Assembly (NCBI RefSeq): GCF_965138225.1
Contig: NZ_CBCSAX010000017.1
Origin: Helicobacter_D ganmani
GTDB taxonomy: Bacteria > Campylobacterota > Campylobacteria > Campylobacterales > Helicobacteraceae
DNA length: 41,328 nucleotides
Reading direction: 5' to 3' (one strand)
Shown here: positions 1 through 9,303 of the stretch, piece by piece
How positions within the stretch are numbered: the first letter of the stretch is position 1
Layout: each line of letters starts with the position of its first letter
The notes under the pieces: generated by a model
What the model saw: the letters and a program-made list of their open reading frames with translations, nothing else
Told to the model about the DNA's origin: nothing
The model's database searches: none
Translations under genes and position numbers: made by a program

Positions 1-46
1 GGGTATTATTTTGACTTAAATTTATTTTAAAATTTAAGGAGTCAAA

Positions 47-3000
47 ATGACAAAACTTTCATTGGCAGCAAGCAGAACGCTTGTAGGTTTCGGTGTGGTA
101 GCATTGACTAGCACAGGTAGTTTTGCTGCACAGAAGAATATTGAAAACACCCCCGCAGGGACAAACGCATCTTTCACACAAAGTGGCAATAGCTATACTT
201 GGAATGGCAAGGATAGCACAGGTGCAGCGGTAACTCAAGGCACAGACGATGTAACTCTTACTTTAAGCGAGCCAACCACCGCTACCATAGGCACTCTGCC
301 CAACGCAAAAGAAGTAAATTCGTTTAACACAAACGCAAACAGCAGTGTAAAAATCAATCTTCAACAAAATTCCAACACTGCTTTGGTTGCAGGAGACAAA
401 CTCACAATCAAAGGCGATAATGCAACAGATTCTCGCACACTTTATAACTTTGATTTAAACGCAGGTGTGATTGACATAGGCGATGGGACAAATCTCCTAA
501 ATCTTGAAGCAAATAGCGGAGAATCCAAGCTTGGCACGATTGTAGGACAAGCAACAACTTTCAAAGACAAATCCACGCTCACGCTTAAAAACAATGGTTC
601 AGTCAGTGCAACACAAGACTTGACTTTTGAGAATGGTTCTACGCTTGACTTACAAGGAAGTGGTTCGCTAAAAGTAGGTGGAAGTCTTAATATGACAGGC
701 ACAGCAGGGACACCAAACATTCTCTACACAAACCCCAAAAATGTAGGCGCAATCAGTGTCGGAGGGAATGCTACTTTCACAAATTCAGAGATTGCTTTAC
801 AATCTAAAGATTTCAATCAACTAAGCTTTGATACACCCAAAGTGTTACTAAAAGGCGGTAAAGATTCCACAACCCTAGCAGGAGTTACTCTCGCAAAAGA
901 TGCAAAGGGCAACTTCAACACAGCTGCCACAGCGGTAGTTGATACAAGCCTAAAAGTTGGAAGAGTAACCCTACAAAGAACAGCGGGAGATTGGCTAGGA
1001 AGAAGTATTAGCACAGAGTTGCAAAAAGATATTAATATGAGTTTAGGTGGCACAGATTCTGTTACAGGTGGTAATGCAGGCAATAGCTTCACTCAAAACT
1101 TTGGTCAAAATGCAGCAAACACCACAACAAACGGCTTTGTGGATTACACAAGTGCGAACAAGGTGATTTATGGACAAAATGCAAATGGAGAATTAACAAA
1201 AAGCAATATAGCAAATACAGATAAAACTGCTGCACTTGTCAATAATGGAATCTATGTGCAAGGTAATGAAGTGTTACTAAGCAGTTATCTCATTAAAAAT
1301 GTCGTCAATGGTAAATGGGTAGCAAATATCAACAATATGAATAGCATTATTGATAATGCAGCAACAAACTTATACACTTACAGAAATACTCTTACAGGCG
1401 GTTCCACTAATGCTAATACAATCTTAGATGCTAATGGAAAAGTCTTAGACACTGAATTCCAAAAAAAAGTTAATGGCGGAACATTAAAAGGAATCTACGA
1501 CATAAGAGATGCACAAGTAACCGCTGCGGGTGGCACAGCTTCTACTGACGCAAACGAAAGCAAGAGGAATGCGGCAGATAGAAAGGTTATCACAGACGAT
1601 ATATCTGCAAAACAAAATGCTTACAACACTGCACAAGCAGCTTACAATGCACTCTCTGATGCAGACAAGAAAAATCCTTCTAATCAACAAGTAGTAACAG
1701 CTTACAACACTGCAACTACGGATTTAGAGACAGCCAAAGAGAGATTAACAACATTTGATAAACAAATCTCTTTAATCAATGAGGGCAAATCTCTATGGAT
1801 TCAAGCAGAGAAATCCGCAGCCACTTACACAAAGCTTACCACAGAAACATATAACGCTAATAACAATGGCGGAAATGCTCTGCTTAATGGACAAAAACTA
1901 TACTTCAAGCAAGTAGCAGTCAAAGACGCACAAGGCAAAATCACAGGTTATAAAGATACAGAGAAACTTAACCGCGCAGGGATTAACCTCATCGCAAGCA
2001 CGACCGATGTAGGCTCTCACATAGGATTAGCAGTAGGAATCTTTGATTCTTTACAAGAATCTGGGCTAAGCGAACTTGCAAGAGGCGATATTATGACAGA
2101 CGCAGTGTGGAATGGTGGTCAAAGATGGAAAGGCTTAACCAACGATACCCATAACAATGCCCGCTCTGTAACCAATTTCACAAACTCTGTAAGCACTGCA
2201 ATCAATGTTTCTAATGATATGGCATTAGGAGATAGAATCGCAAGAGTACACAACCCTTATGGTGAGAAACTCGCAGCTGCAGGGGGAAGCGATGCGTATA
2301 ATGACTTCTACCGCAGAACAAATGGAAGCGTTTGGGCAAATGCGTTTGGTGGAGCAAATATCGTAGATGGCGAAAGTGGTGGCGTCTATGGAATCTCACT
2401 TGGCGCGGATAAACAAGTAGGCGATTCTGCGCTAATAGGTGTATATTTCACTTATGCAGACGCGGACTTGAAAGACAAGAGTGCAAAACAAAAATCCGAT
2501 AACTTCAGACTAGGGATTTACTCCAATATTAAACTCTCCCCAAGCTGGGAATTGAATCTTCACGGATTTGGACAACTTGCACAAACTGACCAATACACTT
2601 CTAAACTAGGAGAAGGATACTCAAGTGATTTTGATAAAAAATTCTTTGGTTTAAGTGGAAGTGTGGGTAAAATCATTGATTTTGAAAACAGCTTATATTT
2701 AAAACCTTTTGTAGGTTTGAATTACTACTATTCAAACAATCCTAGCTATACAGAAAAAGGTGGAAGCTTGCCTGTGAATGTCAATAAAATGCAAAACAAT
2801 TCTATTAGTGTAGATGTGGGCTTAGAAGCTAGAAAATATTTCAACGAAACTTCTTATCTCTTTGCTACTCCAAAAATTGAGCAATACTTGCTAAATGACG
2901 GAGACAATTATACTGCTTCCTTTGTGGGTTCTCCTCTCAATTTCAGTGTAAGTGCAAGTGATAAGCTTAAAACTTATGGACAAATTGTCGTAGGCGGAAG

Positions 3001-3127
3001 CTTCGGAATCACTGATGCTTTGAACATTGAGCTAGGACTTGGTGCAAAACAAATCCTTGCAAACAAAGTAGATGACAAAAACGAAACTTACCTAAGCGGA
3101 AATCTAGGATTAAAATATAAATTCTAA
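47..3127 (+). CDS. Autotransporter outer-membrane beta-barrel protein
   Basis: The 1026-residue product should be a type V secreted surface protein. An N-terminal signal peptide (about residues 1-28, ending SFAA) precedes a long Asn/Thr/Gly-rich passenger (about 30-730) with the short repeated strands of a beta-helix. The last ~270 residues, from about VWANAFGG (761) to the terminal KYKF, alternate in the manner of an autotransporter barrel and end in Phe, as outer-membrane proteins do. At about residues 503-585 the passenger is interrupted by an Ala/Lys/Gln-rich helical, probably coiled-coil, segment. The start is supported by AAGGAG at 36-41, five bases upstream. It resembles the large VacA-like autotransporters of Helicobacter in architecture only. 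No toxin function can be inferred, and the passenger's role is unknown. A stem-loop follows the stop codon directly. Confidence 0.9.
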   Translation: MTKLSLAASRTLVGFGVVALTSTGSFAAQKNIENTPAGTNASFTQSGNSYTWNGKDSTGAAVTQGTDDVTLTLSEPTTATIGTLPNAKEVNSFNTNANSSVKINLQQNSNTALVAGDKLTIKGDNATDSRTLYNFDLNAGVIDIGDGTNLLNLEANSGESKLGTIVGQATTFKDKSTLTLKNNGSVSATQDLTFENGSTLDLQGSGSLKVGGSLNMTGTAGTPNILYTNPKNVGAISVGGNATFTNSEIALQSKDFNQLSFDTPKVLLKGGKDSTTLAGVTLAKDAKGNFNTAATAVVDTSLKVGRVTLQRTAGDWLGRSISTELQKDINMSLGGTDSVTGGNAGNSFTQNFGQNAANTTTNGFVDYTSANKVIYGQNANGELTKSNIANTDKTAALVNNGIYVQGNEVLLSSYLIKNVVNGKWVANINNMNSIIDNAATNLYTYRNTLTGGSTNANTILDANGKVLDTEFQKKVNGGTLKGIYDIRDAQVTAAGGTASTDANESKRNAADRKVITDDISAKQNAYNTAQAAYNALSDADKKNPSNQQVVTAYNTATTDLETAKERLTTFDKQISLINEGKSLWIQAEKSAATYTKLTTETYNANNNGGNALLNGQKLYFKQVAVKDAQGKITGYKDTEKLNRAGINLIASTTDVGSHIGLAVGIFDSLQESGLSELARGDIMTDAVWNGGQRWKGLTNDTHNNARSVTNFTNSVSTAINVSNDMALGDRIARVHNPYGEKLAAAGGSDAYNDFYRRTNGSVWANAFGGANIVDGESGGVYGISLGADKQVGDSALIGVYFTYADADLKDKSAKQKSDNFRLGIYSNIKLSPSWELNLHGFGQLAQTDQYTSKLGEGYSSDFDKKFFGLSGSVGKIIDFENSLYLKPFVGLNYYYSNNPSYTEKGGSLPVNVNKMQNNSISVDVGLEARKYFNETSYLFATPKIEQYLLNDGDNYTASFVGSPLNFSVSASDKLKTYGQIVVGGSFGITDALNIELGLGAKQILANKVDDKNETYLSGNLGLKYKF

Positions 3128-3134
3128 TGTCTTT

Positions 3135-3158
3135 GACGCAGGGCTCTGTCCTTGCGTC
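3135..3158 (+). terminator. Stem-loop after the autotransporter gene
   Basis: GACGCAGGG and CCTTGCGTC form a 9-bp stem with one G-U pair around a 6-base loop, eight bases after the autotransporter stop. No long T run follows, so it may be a terminator lacking a clear U tract or a transcript-stabilising hairpin. Confidence 0.5.
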
Positions 3159-3199
3159 CTTGCAAGAATTACTTTAACTTTTCGTGGCAATCCGTAATC
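3159..3199 (+). repeat. Dispersed palindromic repeat, copy 1
   Basis: Degenerate member of a family of the form TCATTGCRAG...CGTGGCAATCYATA. Here CTTGCAAG is followed about 20 bases later by TCGTGGCAATCCGTAATC. The 3' part also forms a hairpin, GCAATCC (3187-3193) with GGATTGC (3202-3208). A second perfect hairpin, CTCGCAA/TTGCGAG with an ACCC loop, lies at 3251-3268. The whole convergent gap 3128-3306 is made of such structures and has no gene. Confidence 0.55.
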
Positions 3200-3306
3200 T
3201 AGGATTGCTTCTACTAAATTCTTCCTTGCTGAATTTTAGAAATTTCATCTCTCGCAAACCCTTGCGAGAATTCCCTTGTCCTTGTAAGCGGATTTAGTGG
3301 ATTATC

Positions 3307-4989
3307 CTATTCATAGCCCAATAATTTTGCAATTCCTTGTTTTTGCGCTTTAATCTGCTCTCCTCGCGCAATCAGTTCATAAAAGCATTCATTGTAATCC
3401 TCCAAAACTTGCGAATCCAAAAACCCACTTGGCAAAAGCATTTCTTTAATTTCTTTTTCACCAATTCGCTCATTATTATCTTGATAAATTTTACTCAACG
3501 CCAAACAACCCGCGGAAGTTAAAAAATAAAAATATAATGCTTTTGCTACAACAGAATTTTTCACTCTAAGCACCAAGATTCCAGCATTTGGCAAGACAAT
3601 CTTTTGCGCTGCACTCTTGCCTATAATCGCAACTTTTGGGGTAACTCCACGCATAGAGAGCAAAACATCATAAGGTTGCACTCTAAGTTCATACAGACGC
3701 TCAAGATTCGGCTTTAGCGCATAATCATTAAAAGAATTGCTCACACCATAAGCTTCAAAATCCTTAATCCCTAAATCATAACAACCAATCATCTCTTTGT
3801 CTTGTTTCATTTCTACACGAGTTCCACGATAACATTTTTCCAAAAAATCCCCCAAAACTACTTTGATTTGCGGAGATTGCATTTCTTGTTGCATATAATA
3901 AGAGGGTTTAAGATTTTCCAAATTTATGTTTTGATAATCCAAAAGACACGAAATCTTAGTATTTCTTTTGAAAGCACACAAATCTGTTATCTCTTCTAAA
4001 TTAAGGAGTTTATTGTATTTTCCCTCTTTTAAGTGAAAATCTTGCGCATTGATAAAAAACATTCGTTGATTTTTAGGAGAAAGCACAAGCAAGCAAAATT
4101 CCCCCATTTGATGTGGAAAAATATTCGTCGGTAGTTCAATAATTACTTCTAAAATCTTAGATTGCACGAGATGATGACGCAATCGTTCCCCTATGGGCTT
4201 GTTTAATAATACAGAACGAATGATAAAAATAGCTTTTTTGTTGAATTTTGAAAGCGCAAAGTCCAAAAACGGAATCTCTGGAGAGGTTTTTGTATAAGGT
4301 GCAAGAGGCGAAGTTTTTGGGGCTTTAAGATTAAGATGAGAAAGCAAAGGGGGATGGCAAAAGACTTTATCAAACTTTGTATTACTCCTCTCCTTTTGAT
4401 TATTTTGCACATTTAAAAAATCTTTGAAAATATCTGCAACCTCTAAATGACAATCTTTAAATTTCAAAAGCAATGCAAGTGCTTTGGCGATTTCAATAAG
4501 CTTAGGATGAATATCCACACCAAAAAATTGACATTCGTTGTGATGTGCGCTTAAACTCAAAAGCCAAGAACCAACCCCGCAACAAGGATTATAAATGCTT
4601 TCATTTTTTTGTAAATGCAATAACTTACACACAAGCATATTTATCTCTGCTGGTGTTGCATAATCATAGAGTTTTAAAATTGTTTTTTGCAGCGCAATAG
4701 TCTGAATAAAATTCTCTAATTCTTGCGCATTGACTTTGAGATTCTGCGCAAGTTTTATAATTTTTTTATAATTCAAATCCGAATTAATTGCTATTTTATG
4801 CGTTAAATTGTGTTTTTGTAGATAACAATAAAAACTCTGTGGAATCTCTTTTGTTTTAGAGATTAACAATTCTGCACTCAAAGTCTTGTCTTGTCCTACC
4901 AACAAAAACTCCAATGTCAAGCACAATACATCAAAATTATCCTCGTGGTATTTTTGAATGTATTGAAAAATCTGCAATAATTCTTTCAT
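3307..4989 (-). CDS. N6-adenine DNA methylase-like protein with HsdS-like tail
   Basis: The 560-residue protein has an HsdM-type layout. There is a helical N-terminus, a TPAE segment near residue 112, an AdoMet-binding motif I (NPCCGVGSWLL, 134-144; the family norm is DPACGTGG) and an acidic residue after the next strand (D159). At the place of catalytic motif IV (normally NPPF or NPPY) it reads CHPPL (211-215), so catalysis is doubtful. The C-terminal ~160 residues (YRGT..., then DVLLSMRG and GILVLRV) resemble a target-recognition domain of type I specificity subunits, suggesting a fused M-S arrangement. I chose the ATG at 4989 because AAGGAG lies 6 bases upstream; an ATG at 5064 would overlap the upstream permease by 65 bases. 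It starts 10 bases after that permease. No restriction subunit is nearby. Confidence 0.75.
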   Translation of the reverse strand: MKELLQIFQYIQKYHEDNFDVLCLTLEFLLVGQDKTLSAELLISKTKEIPQSFYCYLQKHNLTHKIAINSDLNYKKIIKLAQNLKVNAQELENFIQTIALQKTILKLYDYATPAEINMLVCKLLHLQKNESIYNPCCGVGSWLLSLSAHHNECQFFGVDIHPKLIEIAKALALLLKFKDCHLEVADIFKDFLNVQNNQKERSNTKFDKVFCHPPLLSHLNLKAPKTSPLAPYTKTSPEIPFLDFALSKFNKKAIFIIRSVLLNKPIGERLRHHLVQSKILEVIIELPTNIFPHQMGEFCLLVLSPKNQRMFFINAQDFHLKEGKYNKLLNLEEITDLCAFKRNTKISCLLDYQNINLENLKPSYYMQQEMQSPQIKVVLGDFLEKCYRGTRVEMKQDKEMIGCYDLGIKDFEAYGVSNSFNDYALKPNLERLYELRVQPYDVLLSMRGVTPKVAIIGKSAAQKIVLPNAGILVLRVKNSVVAKALYFYFLTSAGCLALSKIYQDNNERIGEKEIKEMLLPSGFLDSQVLEDYNECFYELIARGEQIKAQKQGIAKLLGYE

Positions 4990-4999
4990 TGTATTCTCC

Positions 5000-6271
5000 T
5001 TATTTATACATCGGCAACCAATTAAACACAAACAAAATATGGCAGACGCCGACCACACAGCCAAAAATCAATAAACTATAAATCGTCCAACTCCCGCCCT
5101 TGACGCGAAAATTATGCTCCAAAGCAAGATTTGATGTGCATTGCCTTAATTCCTTGCGTGAGATTCTGCTTGCCCTAAGCAATAAAGCAGGAATAATCAC
5201 AGACCAAATCGTCGCCGCAAGCCCCGCCCAACCAATCGCAAGCAAAAAGCCATCGGGATAAATCATTCCCGCAACAATCGGTGGTACAAAGGCAACCAAT
5301 AGAGTTTTTGTGCGCCCTAATCTGCTATCATCAAATCCACATAAATCAGCCATATAATCAAACAACCCAAGCCCAGCACCCAAAAACGAAGTAGAGACTG
5401 CCAAAAACGCGAATCCCTCTAGCATTCTTAGCAAAAATGCTCCATTGAGATTCAAACTTGCGGCTTCAACCAAGTGGCGCACATTGCCTCCCGCAGCAAT
5501 TACATTTTTAAAATCGCTCCGTTCGATGTTGCCATCACACGCAATATTCCATATCACATAAGCCACAAAGGCAATCAATGTGCCATAGACTAAACATTTG
5601 TTAATTTTCTTGGGTTCTTTGCCAAAATACTTCACGAGACTTGGCACACTTGCGTGGAAACAAAAGGAAGTCAAATAAGTAGAAAATGCTACAAACACAA
5701 AGATTCCATAAGGATTATTATCGTGATTTAAATCTAGCAAATAAGACATTTTCATTTCACTTAACATACCACTCATAGCAAAGACAAAGGTCAAAGCCAT
5801 TCCCCCAATCATCACCACAGAGAATCTATCCACAAGATAAGTGCTCCACCAAACACAACCGCTAAGCAGAATCGCAAACAATAAACTTGCTAGCAGTTTA
5901 GGAGGTTCATAATCAAAAGCAACGAGCGAAATATGCACCACCATAGAACCGCCTCCGCTCACATAGGCATAAATCAAGATATAAAGCACAAAGGCAACAC
6001 TCAAGCCATTAACGAGATTCCAAAATTTACCCAAATTATCTAACACAAGTGTGTGGAAGCTTGAACCTGGGTGATAATACAGATTTACTTCCAATAAAGC
6101 TTGGGAAGAAAGCAACATCATAAACCAAGTCAGCACCAATAATCCCAAAGAATACCAAATCCACATTCCCGCACTTATCGTGGGTAACGCCAACATTCCC
6201 GCTCCAATTGCCGTCCCAGCAATAATCATTGTCCCGCCAAGCACGCTTGGCTTGCGTTTCACATTAAACAT
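5000..6271 (-). CDS. Aromatic amino-acid permease (HAAAP family, TyrP/Mtr-like)
   Basis: A 423-residue inner-membrane protein with about 11 hydrophobic segments. It begins with the glycine-rich segment typical of hydroxy/aromatic amino-acid permeases (GGTMIIAGTAIGAGMLALP, about residues 12-30). E. coli TyrP, Mtr and TnaB are of similar length and share this opening. It probably imports tyrosine or tryptophan by proton symport; the substrate cannot be decided here. A TATAAT box lies upstream at 6297-6302 on this strand. The methylase-like gene follows 10 bases downstream, with its ribosome-binding site touching this stop codon, so the two are likely co-transcribed. Confidence 0.88.
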   Translation of the reverse strand: MFNVKRKPSVLGGTMIIAGTAIGAGMLALPTISAGMWIWYSLGLLVLTWFMMLLSSQALLEVNLYYHPGSSFHTLVLDNLGKFWNLVNGLSVAFVLYILIYAYVSGGGSMVVHISLVAFDYEPPKLLASLLFAILLSGCVWWSTYLVDRFSVVMIGGMALTFVFAMSGMLSEMKMSYLLDLNHDNNPYGIFVFVAFSTYLTSFCFHASVPSLVKYFGKEPKKINKCLVYGTLIAFVAYVIWNIACDGNIERSDFKNVIAAGGNVRHLVEAASLNLNGAFLLRMLEGFAFLAVSTSFLGAGLGLFDYMADLCGFDDSRLGRTKTLLVAFVPPIVAGMIYPDGFLLAIGWAGLAATIWSVIIPALLLRASRISRKELRQCTSNLALEHNFRVKGGSWTIYSLLIFGCVVGVCHILFVFNWLPMYK

Positions 6272-6296
6272 AGAATCCCTTTAAAGTAGATTTTAC

Positions 6297-6302
6297 ATTA
6301 TA
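6297..6302 (-). promoter_or_regulatory. Probable -10 box for the permease operon
   Basis: A perfect TATAAT on the minus strand predicts a transcript start about 20 bases before the permease ATG (6271). Helicobacter promoters often lack a conserved -35 box, and none is clear here. Confidence 0.5.
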
Positions 6303-6366
6303 TCTAAGATTTAGATTTGAGAAATTAAAATTTGGCTGATTAACAAATTTTTAGGCTAGCTTTGTG

Positions 6367-6372
6367 TAGAAT
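6367..6372 (+). promoter_or_regulatory. Possible -10 box for dnaX
   Basis: TAGAAT preceded by GTG, 31 bases before the dnaX ATG, is the best -10-like element in the divergent gap. It is a weak call. Confidence 0.3.
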
Positions 6373-6403
6373 TCAAATTTTTAAACTTAGGATAGCAAAA
6401 ATT

Positions 6404-8164
6404 ATGGAACAACAAGCCTTAGCACTGAAATATCGTCCAATGGATTTTGATGAACTCATCGGACAAGAAGCAGTCAGTCGCACTCTCTCCTTAGCATTAA
6501 GCAGCAAACGACTCTCCCACGCTTATTTATTTTCAGGCTTGCGCGGGAGTGGCAAAACTTCTAGTGCTAGAATTTTCGCAAGGGCATTACAATGCGAAAA
6601 TGGTCCGTGTGCAAAACCTTGTGGTGTATGTGCAAACTGCGTTGCAGCCAATCCTCACAAAATGCGTCATATTGACATCATAGAGCTAGATGGTGCGTCT
6701 AGCCGCAAGATTGATGACATTCGCGATTTAATAGAACAGACAAAATACCACCCCAATATGGGACGCTTTAAAATCTTTATTATTGATGAAGTGCATATGC
6801 TTACCAAAGAAGCCTTTAACGCGCTCCTCAAGACACTTGAAGAACCACCAGAATATGTAAAATTTATCCTTGCCACCACAGACCCGCTGAAACTTCCTGC
6901 GACGATTTTAAGTCGCACACAGCATTTTCGCTTCAAACGCATTTCAGATAAAAGCATTTTGGAACACCTAAAAAATATTCTTCAAAAAGAACAAATCACT
7001 TACCAAGACGAGGCTTTAAATATGCTTATTCGGAGCGGTTCAGGCTCTTTGCGCGACACTTTAACACTACTAGATCAAGTGATTATTTATTCTAATTACA
7101 ACATCACTTCTGATTCTTGCGCAAATATGTTAGGGCTTATTAATCCCCAAAGCCTCAACGCACTTTTTGAGTGCATTTTCAAGCAAGACAGAGATCTTTT
7201 ATTACGTGAGCTTGAAGCATTTTTTGAATATGAAGCCGAAATGCTTTTAGATGAAATGAGTATTTTCCTAAAAGACAAGCTTTTAAAGGGAGAGGATTCT
7301 CGTTACAATCCTTTGTTGATAGACAGATTCTTTCGGATTCTAACCCAATCCAAAGAATTATTATTCTTAGGCTCTGAAGATGAATTTGTTTTGACGCTTA
7401 CCTTTTTTAAAATGTTAGAATCCCTCCAAATAGAAGCAATTGATATAGCGATTCAAAACCTAGAAAAAGGCTTGTTTGAAAATTTACCCAAACAAATTCC
7501 AAACACGCAATCCCCAAACCAACAGACAACAAAAGATTTGCAAAGCATTCCCGCAGATTCTATAGCTACAACATTTAAAGAATCTCCACCCACGCCCACC
7601 CAACCAACAGAAATTGCCAAAAATTCGTTAGAACCAAGCCAAGAAAATGCCTTGAATTTATTTGCTCTGCTCCAACAAAAAATCTATGAACGAAATTATG
7701 AATTGGGAGAAATATTTGCTCAAGAGATTCGTTTTGTTTCATTCATAGACCATACACTCACTTGGGAAAGTTCCGCAAGCGGTGAGAATCGTGAGAGGCT
7801 TAAAACTAGCTATTCTATTATTAAAAACCTTGTTTTGGAAGTTTTTGGAATCCAAACACAAATCAAATCCATTAGCAATCCAAACCAAAACCTATCCTCC
7901 ACTTCGCAGCAAATTCCGCAGGTACAAGAAGCGCAAGCTCAAAACTCTACTTCTATGTCTTTGGATTCTATGGATTTAGCCCCACTAACCAATCCACATC
8001 AAGAATCCACCCAAGCCACTCAAACCCCTACCAAATCTCATCAGGCTACACAAGACATACAAGCCGAAGTCAATGCGGCTTTAGAATTGCCTTTATTACA
8101 AAGCGCAAAAGAATTGTTAGAAATCAAGCAAATCAAAGTGCGCCCAAAATCCATTATAAGTTAG
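6404..8164 (+). CDS. dnaX: DNA polymerase III subunit gamma/tau
   Basis: DnaX is the clamp-loader ATPase of the replisome. The 586-residue protein shows Walker A GLRGSGKT (45-52), a zinc-module cysteine cluster (C64, C69, C73, C76, C79), Walker B with IIDEVHML (about 126-133) and the arginine-finger segment LSRTQHFRF. After about residue 370 the tail is rich in Gln, Ser, Thr and Pro with a short terminal domain, as in a tau-like form. I chose the ATG at 6404 (AGGAT about 12 bases upstream) because the protein family starts near ALALKYRPMDF. An in-frame TTG at 6362 would add 14 unlikely residues and overlap the presumed promoter. It heads the run dnaX-tsaE-lptB-rpoN. Confidence 0.95.
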   Translation: MEQQALALKYRPMDFDELIGQEAVSRTLSLALSSKRLSHAYLFSGLRGSGKTSSARIFARALQCENGPCAKPCGVCANCVAANPHKMRHIDIIELDGASSRKIDDIRDLIEQTKYHPNMGRFKIFIIDEVHMLTKEAFNALLKTLEEPPEYVKFILATTDPLKLPATILSRTQHFRFKRISDKSILEHLKNILQKEQITYQDEALNMLIRSGSGSLRDTLTLLDQVIIYSNYNITSDSCANMLGLINPQSLNALFECIFKQDRDLLLRELEAFFEYEAEMLLDEMSIFLKDKLLKGEDSRYNPLLIDRFFRILTQSKELLFLGSEDEFVLTLTFFKMLESLQIEAIDIAIQNLEKGLFENLPKQIPNTQSPNQQTTKDLQSIPADSIATTFKESPPTPTQPTEIAKNSLEPSQENALNLFALLQQKIYERNYELGEIFAQEIRFVSFIDHTLTWESSASGENRERLKTSYSIIKNLVLEVFGIQTQIKSISNPNQNLSSTSQQIPQVQEAQAQNSTSMSLDSMDLAPLTNPHQESTQATQTPTKSHQATQDIQAEVNAALELPLLQSAKELLEIKQIKVRPKSIIS

Positions 8165-8173
8165 GATATTAAA

Positions 8174-8593
8174 ATGGAATGGATTTTAAATAAAAAAGAG
8201 TTGCCTAAACTCTGCGAATATTTGGATTTGAAAAATCATCGTGGTATTTACTTGTTTAGTGGCGACTTAGCAAGCGGTAAAACAACATTGATTCAAGCAA
8301 TGGTTGCCTCATTAGGAAGCAAGGCAAAGGTTACTTCGCCAACTTTCTTAACTGCATTAGAGTATGGCAATCAAATCTATCATTATGATATTTACAATAA
8401 GGATTTGGAGAAACTCTTTGCGCTAGGATTTTTAGAAGAAATTGAAAAGGAAGGTTGGCATTTTATTGAATGGGGAGATGAAAATTTAGCTAAAATTCTA
8501 AAACAAATTGGTTTGCCCTTTTGGAGAATTATCATTCATATTGAATCCAAAGGAAGAAAATATTGTATTGAGGAAAGTTTATGCACACATTAG
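8174..8593 (+). CDS. tsaE: tRNA threonylcarbamoyladenosine biosynthesis ATPase TsaE
   Basis: TsaE works with TsaB and TsaD in making the t6A modification at position 37 of ANN-decoding tRNAs. The 139-residue protein has Walker A GDLASGKTTL (about 31-40), the SPTF motif (about 55-58), HYDIY (about 70-74) and the IEWG signature (about 101-104), all at family spacing and normal family length. It begins 9 bases after dnaX and overlaps the start of lptB by 13 bases, so translation is probably coupled. Confidence 0.93.
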   Translation: MEWILNKKELPKLCEYLDLKNHRGIYLFSGDLASGKTTLIQAMVASLGSKAKVTSPTFLTALEYGNQIYHYDIYNKDLEKLFALGFLEEIEKEGWHFIEWGDENLAKILKQIGLPFWRIIIHIESKGRKYCIEESLCTH

Positions 8594-9303
8594 AAGCAAT
8601 GCACCTAAGCAAAACAATCAAAAAAACAAACATCATTAGAGAGATTTCTATACGCGTGCAAAGCGGTGAAGTCGTAGGGCTTTTAGGTCCAAATGGTGCG
8701 GGCAAAACCACGACTTTTTATATCATCTGCGGACTTTTAAGAGCAAGTAGTGGCAAAGTTTGCTTTGATAGTCAAGAAATCACAGGCTTAAGCCTTCATA
8801 AACGCGCACAACTCGGAATCGGCTATCTGCCACAAGAATCTAGCGTTTTTAAAGATTTAAGTGTAGAGGAAAATCTCTTGATTGCAGCAGAAGTGTGCTT
8901 AAGCAATGAAAATGAAAGAAACCAACGCATTGAAGAGCTTTTGGAAGATTTTAGTATTGAGCCGATTCGGAATCGCAAAGGCGTCAATTTAAGCGGAGGA
9001 GAAAGGAGGCGCGTAGAAATTGCGCGTGCTCTTGTCAAAAAGCCAAAATTTATTTTATTAGATGAACCTTTTGCAGGAGTTGATCCTATTGCTGTGTTAG
9101 ATATTCAAAATATTATTAAAAAACTCGTTTCACTGGACATTGGGGTTCTCATCACTGACCACAATGTGCGTGAGACACTTGGTGTTTGTAATCGTGCGTA
9201 TGTCATCAACAAAGGCACTTTGCTTGCAAGCGGAAATTCTAACGAAATTTACAAAAATGAACTTGTCCGCAAACATTATTTAGGCGAGAATTTCCAAGTA
9301 TGA
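8581..9303 (+). CDS. lptB: LPS export ABC transporter ATPase LptB
   Basis: This 240-residue ATPase drives the Lpt bridge that carries LPS from the inner to the outer membrane. Visible motifs are Walker A GPNGAGKTT, the Q-loop in YLPQESSVF, the signature LSGGERRR, Walker B FILLDEPFAGVDP and the H-loop ITDHNVRE. The spacing and the AGVDP sequence after Walker B are typical of LptB rather than other ABC ATPases. It overlaps tsaE by 13 bases and rpoN by 4 (ATGA). An ABC ATPase next to rpoN is also the order I know from Campylobacter jejuni. The permease partners LptF and LptG are not in the window. Confidence 0.93.
   Translation: MHTLEAMHLSKTIKKTNIIREISIRVQSGEVVGLLGPNGAGKTTTFYIICGLLRASSGKVCFDSQEITGLSLHKRAQLGIGYLPQESSVFKDLSVEENLLIAAEVCLSNENERNQRIEELLEDFSIEPIRNRKGVNLSGGERRRVEIARALVKKPKFILLDEPFAGVDPIAVLDIQNIIKKLVSLDIGVLITDHNVRETLGVCNRAYVINKGTLLASGNSNEIYKNELVRKHYLGENFQV

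Noticed and set aside
442..2399. Several minus-strand open frames inside the autotransporter gene
   Set aside because: They are antisense shadows of a well-supported gene and show no motifs or ribosome-binding sites.
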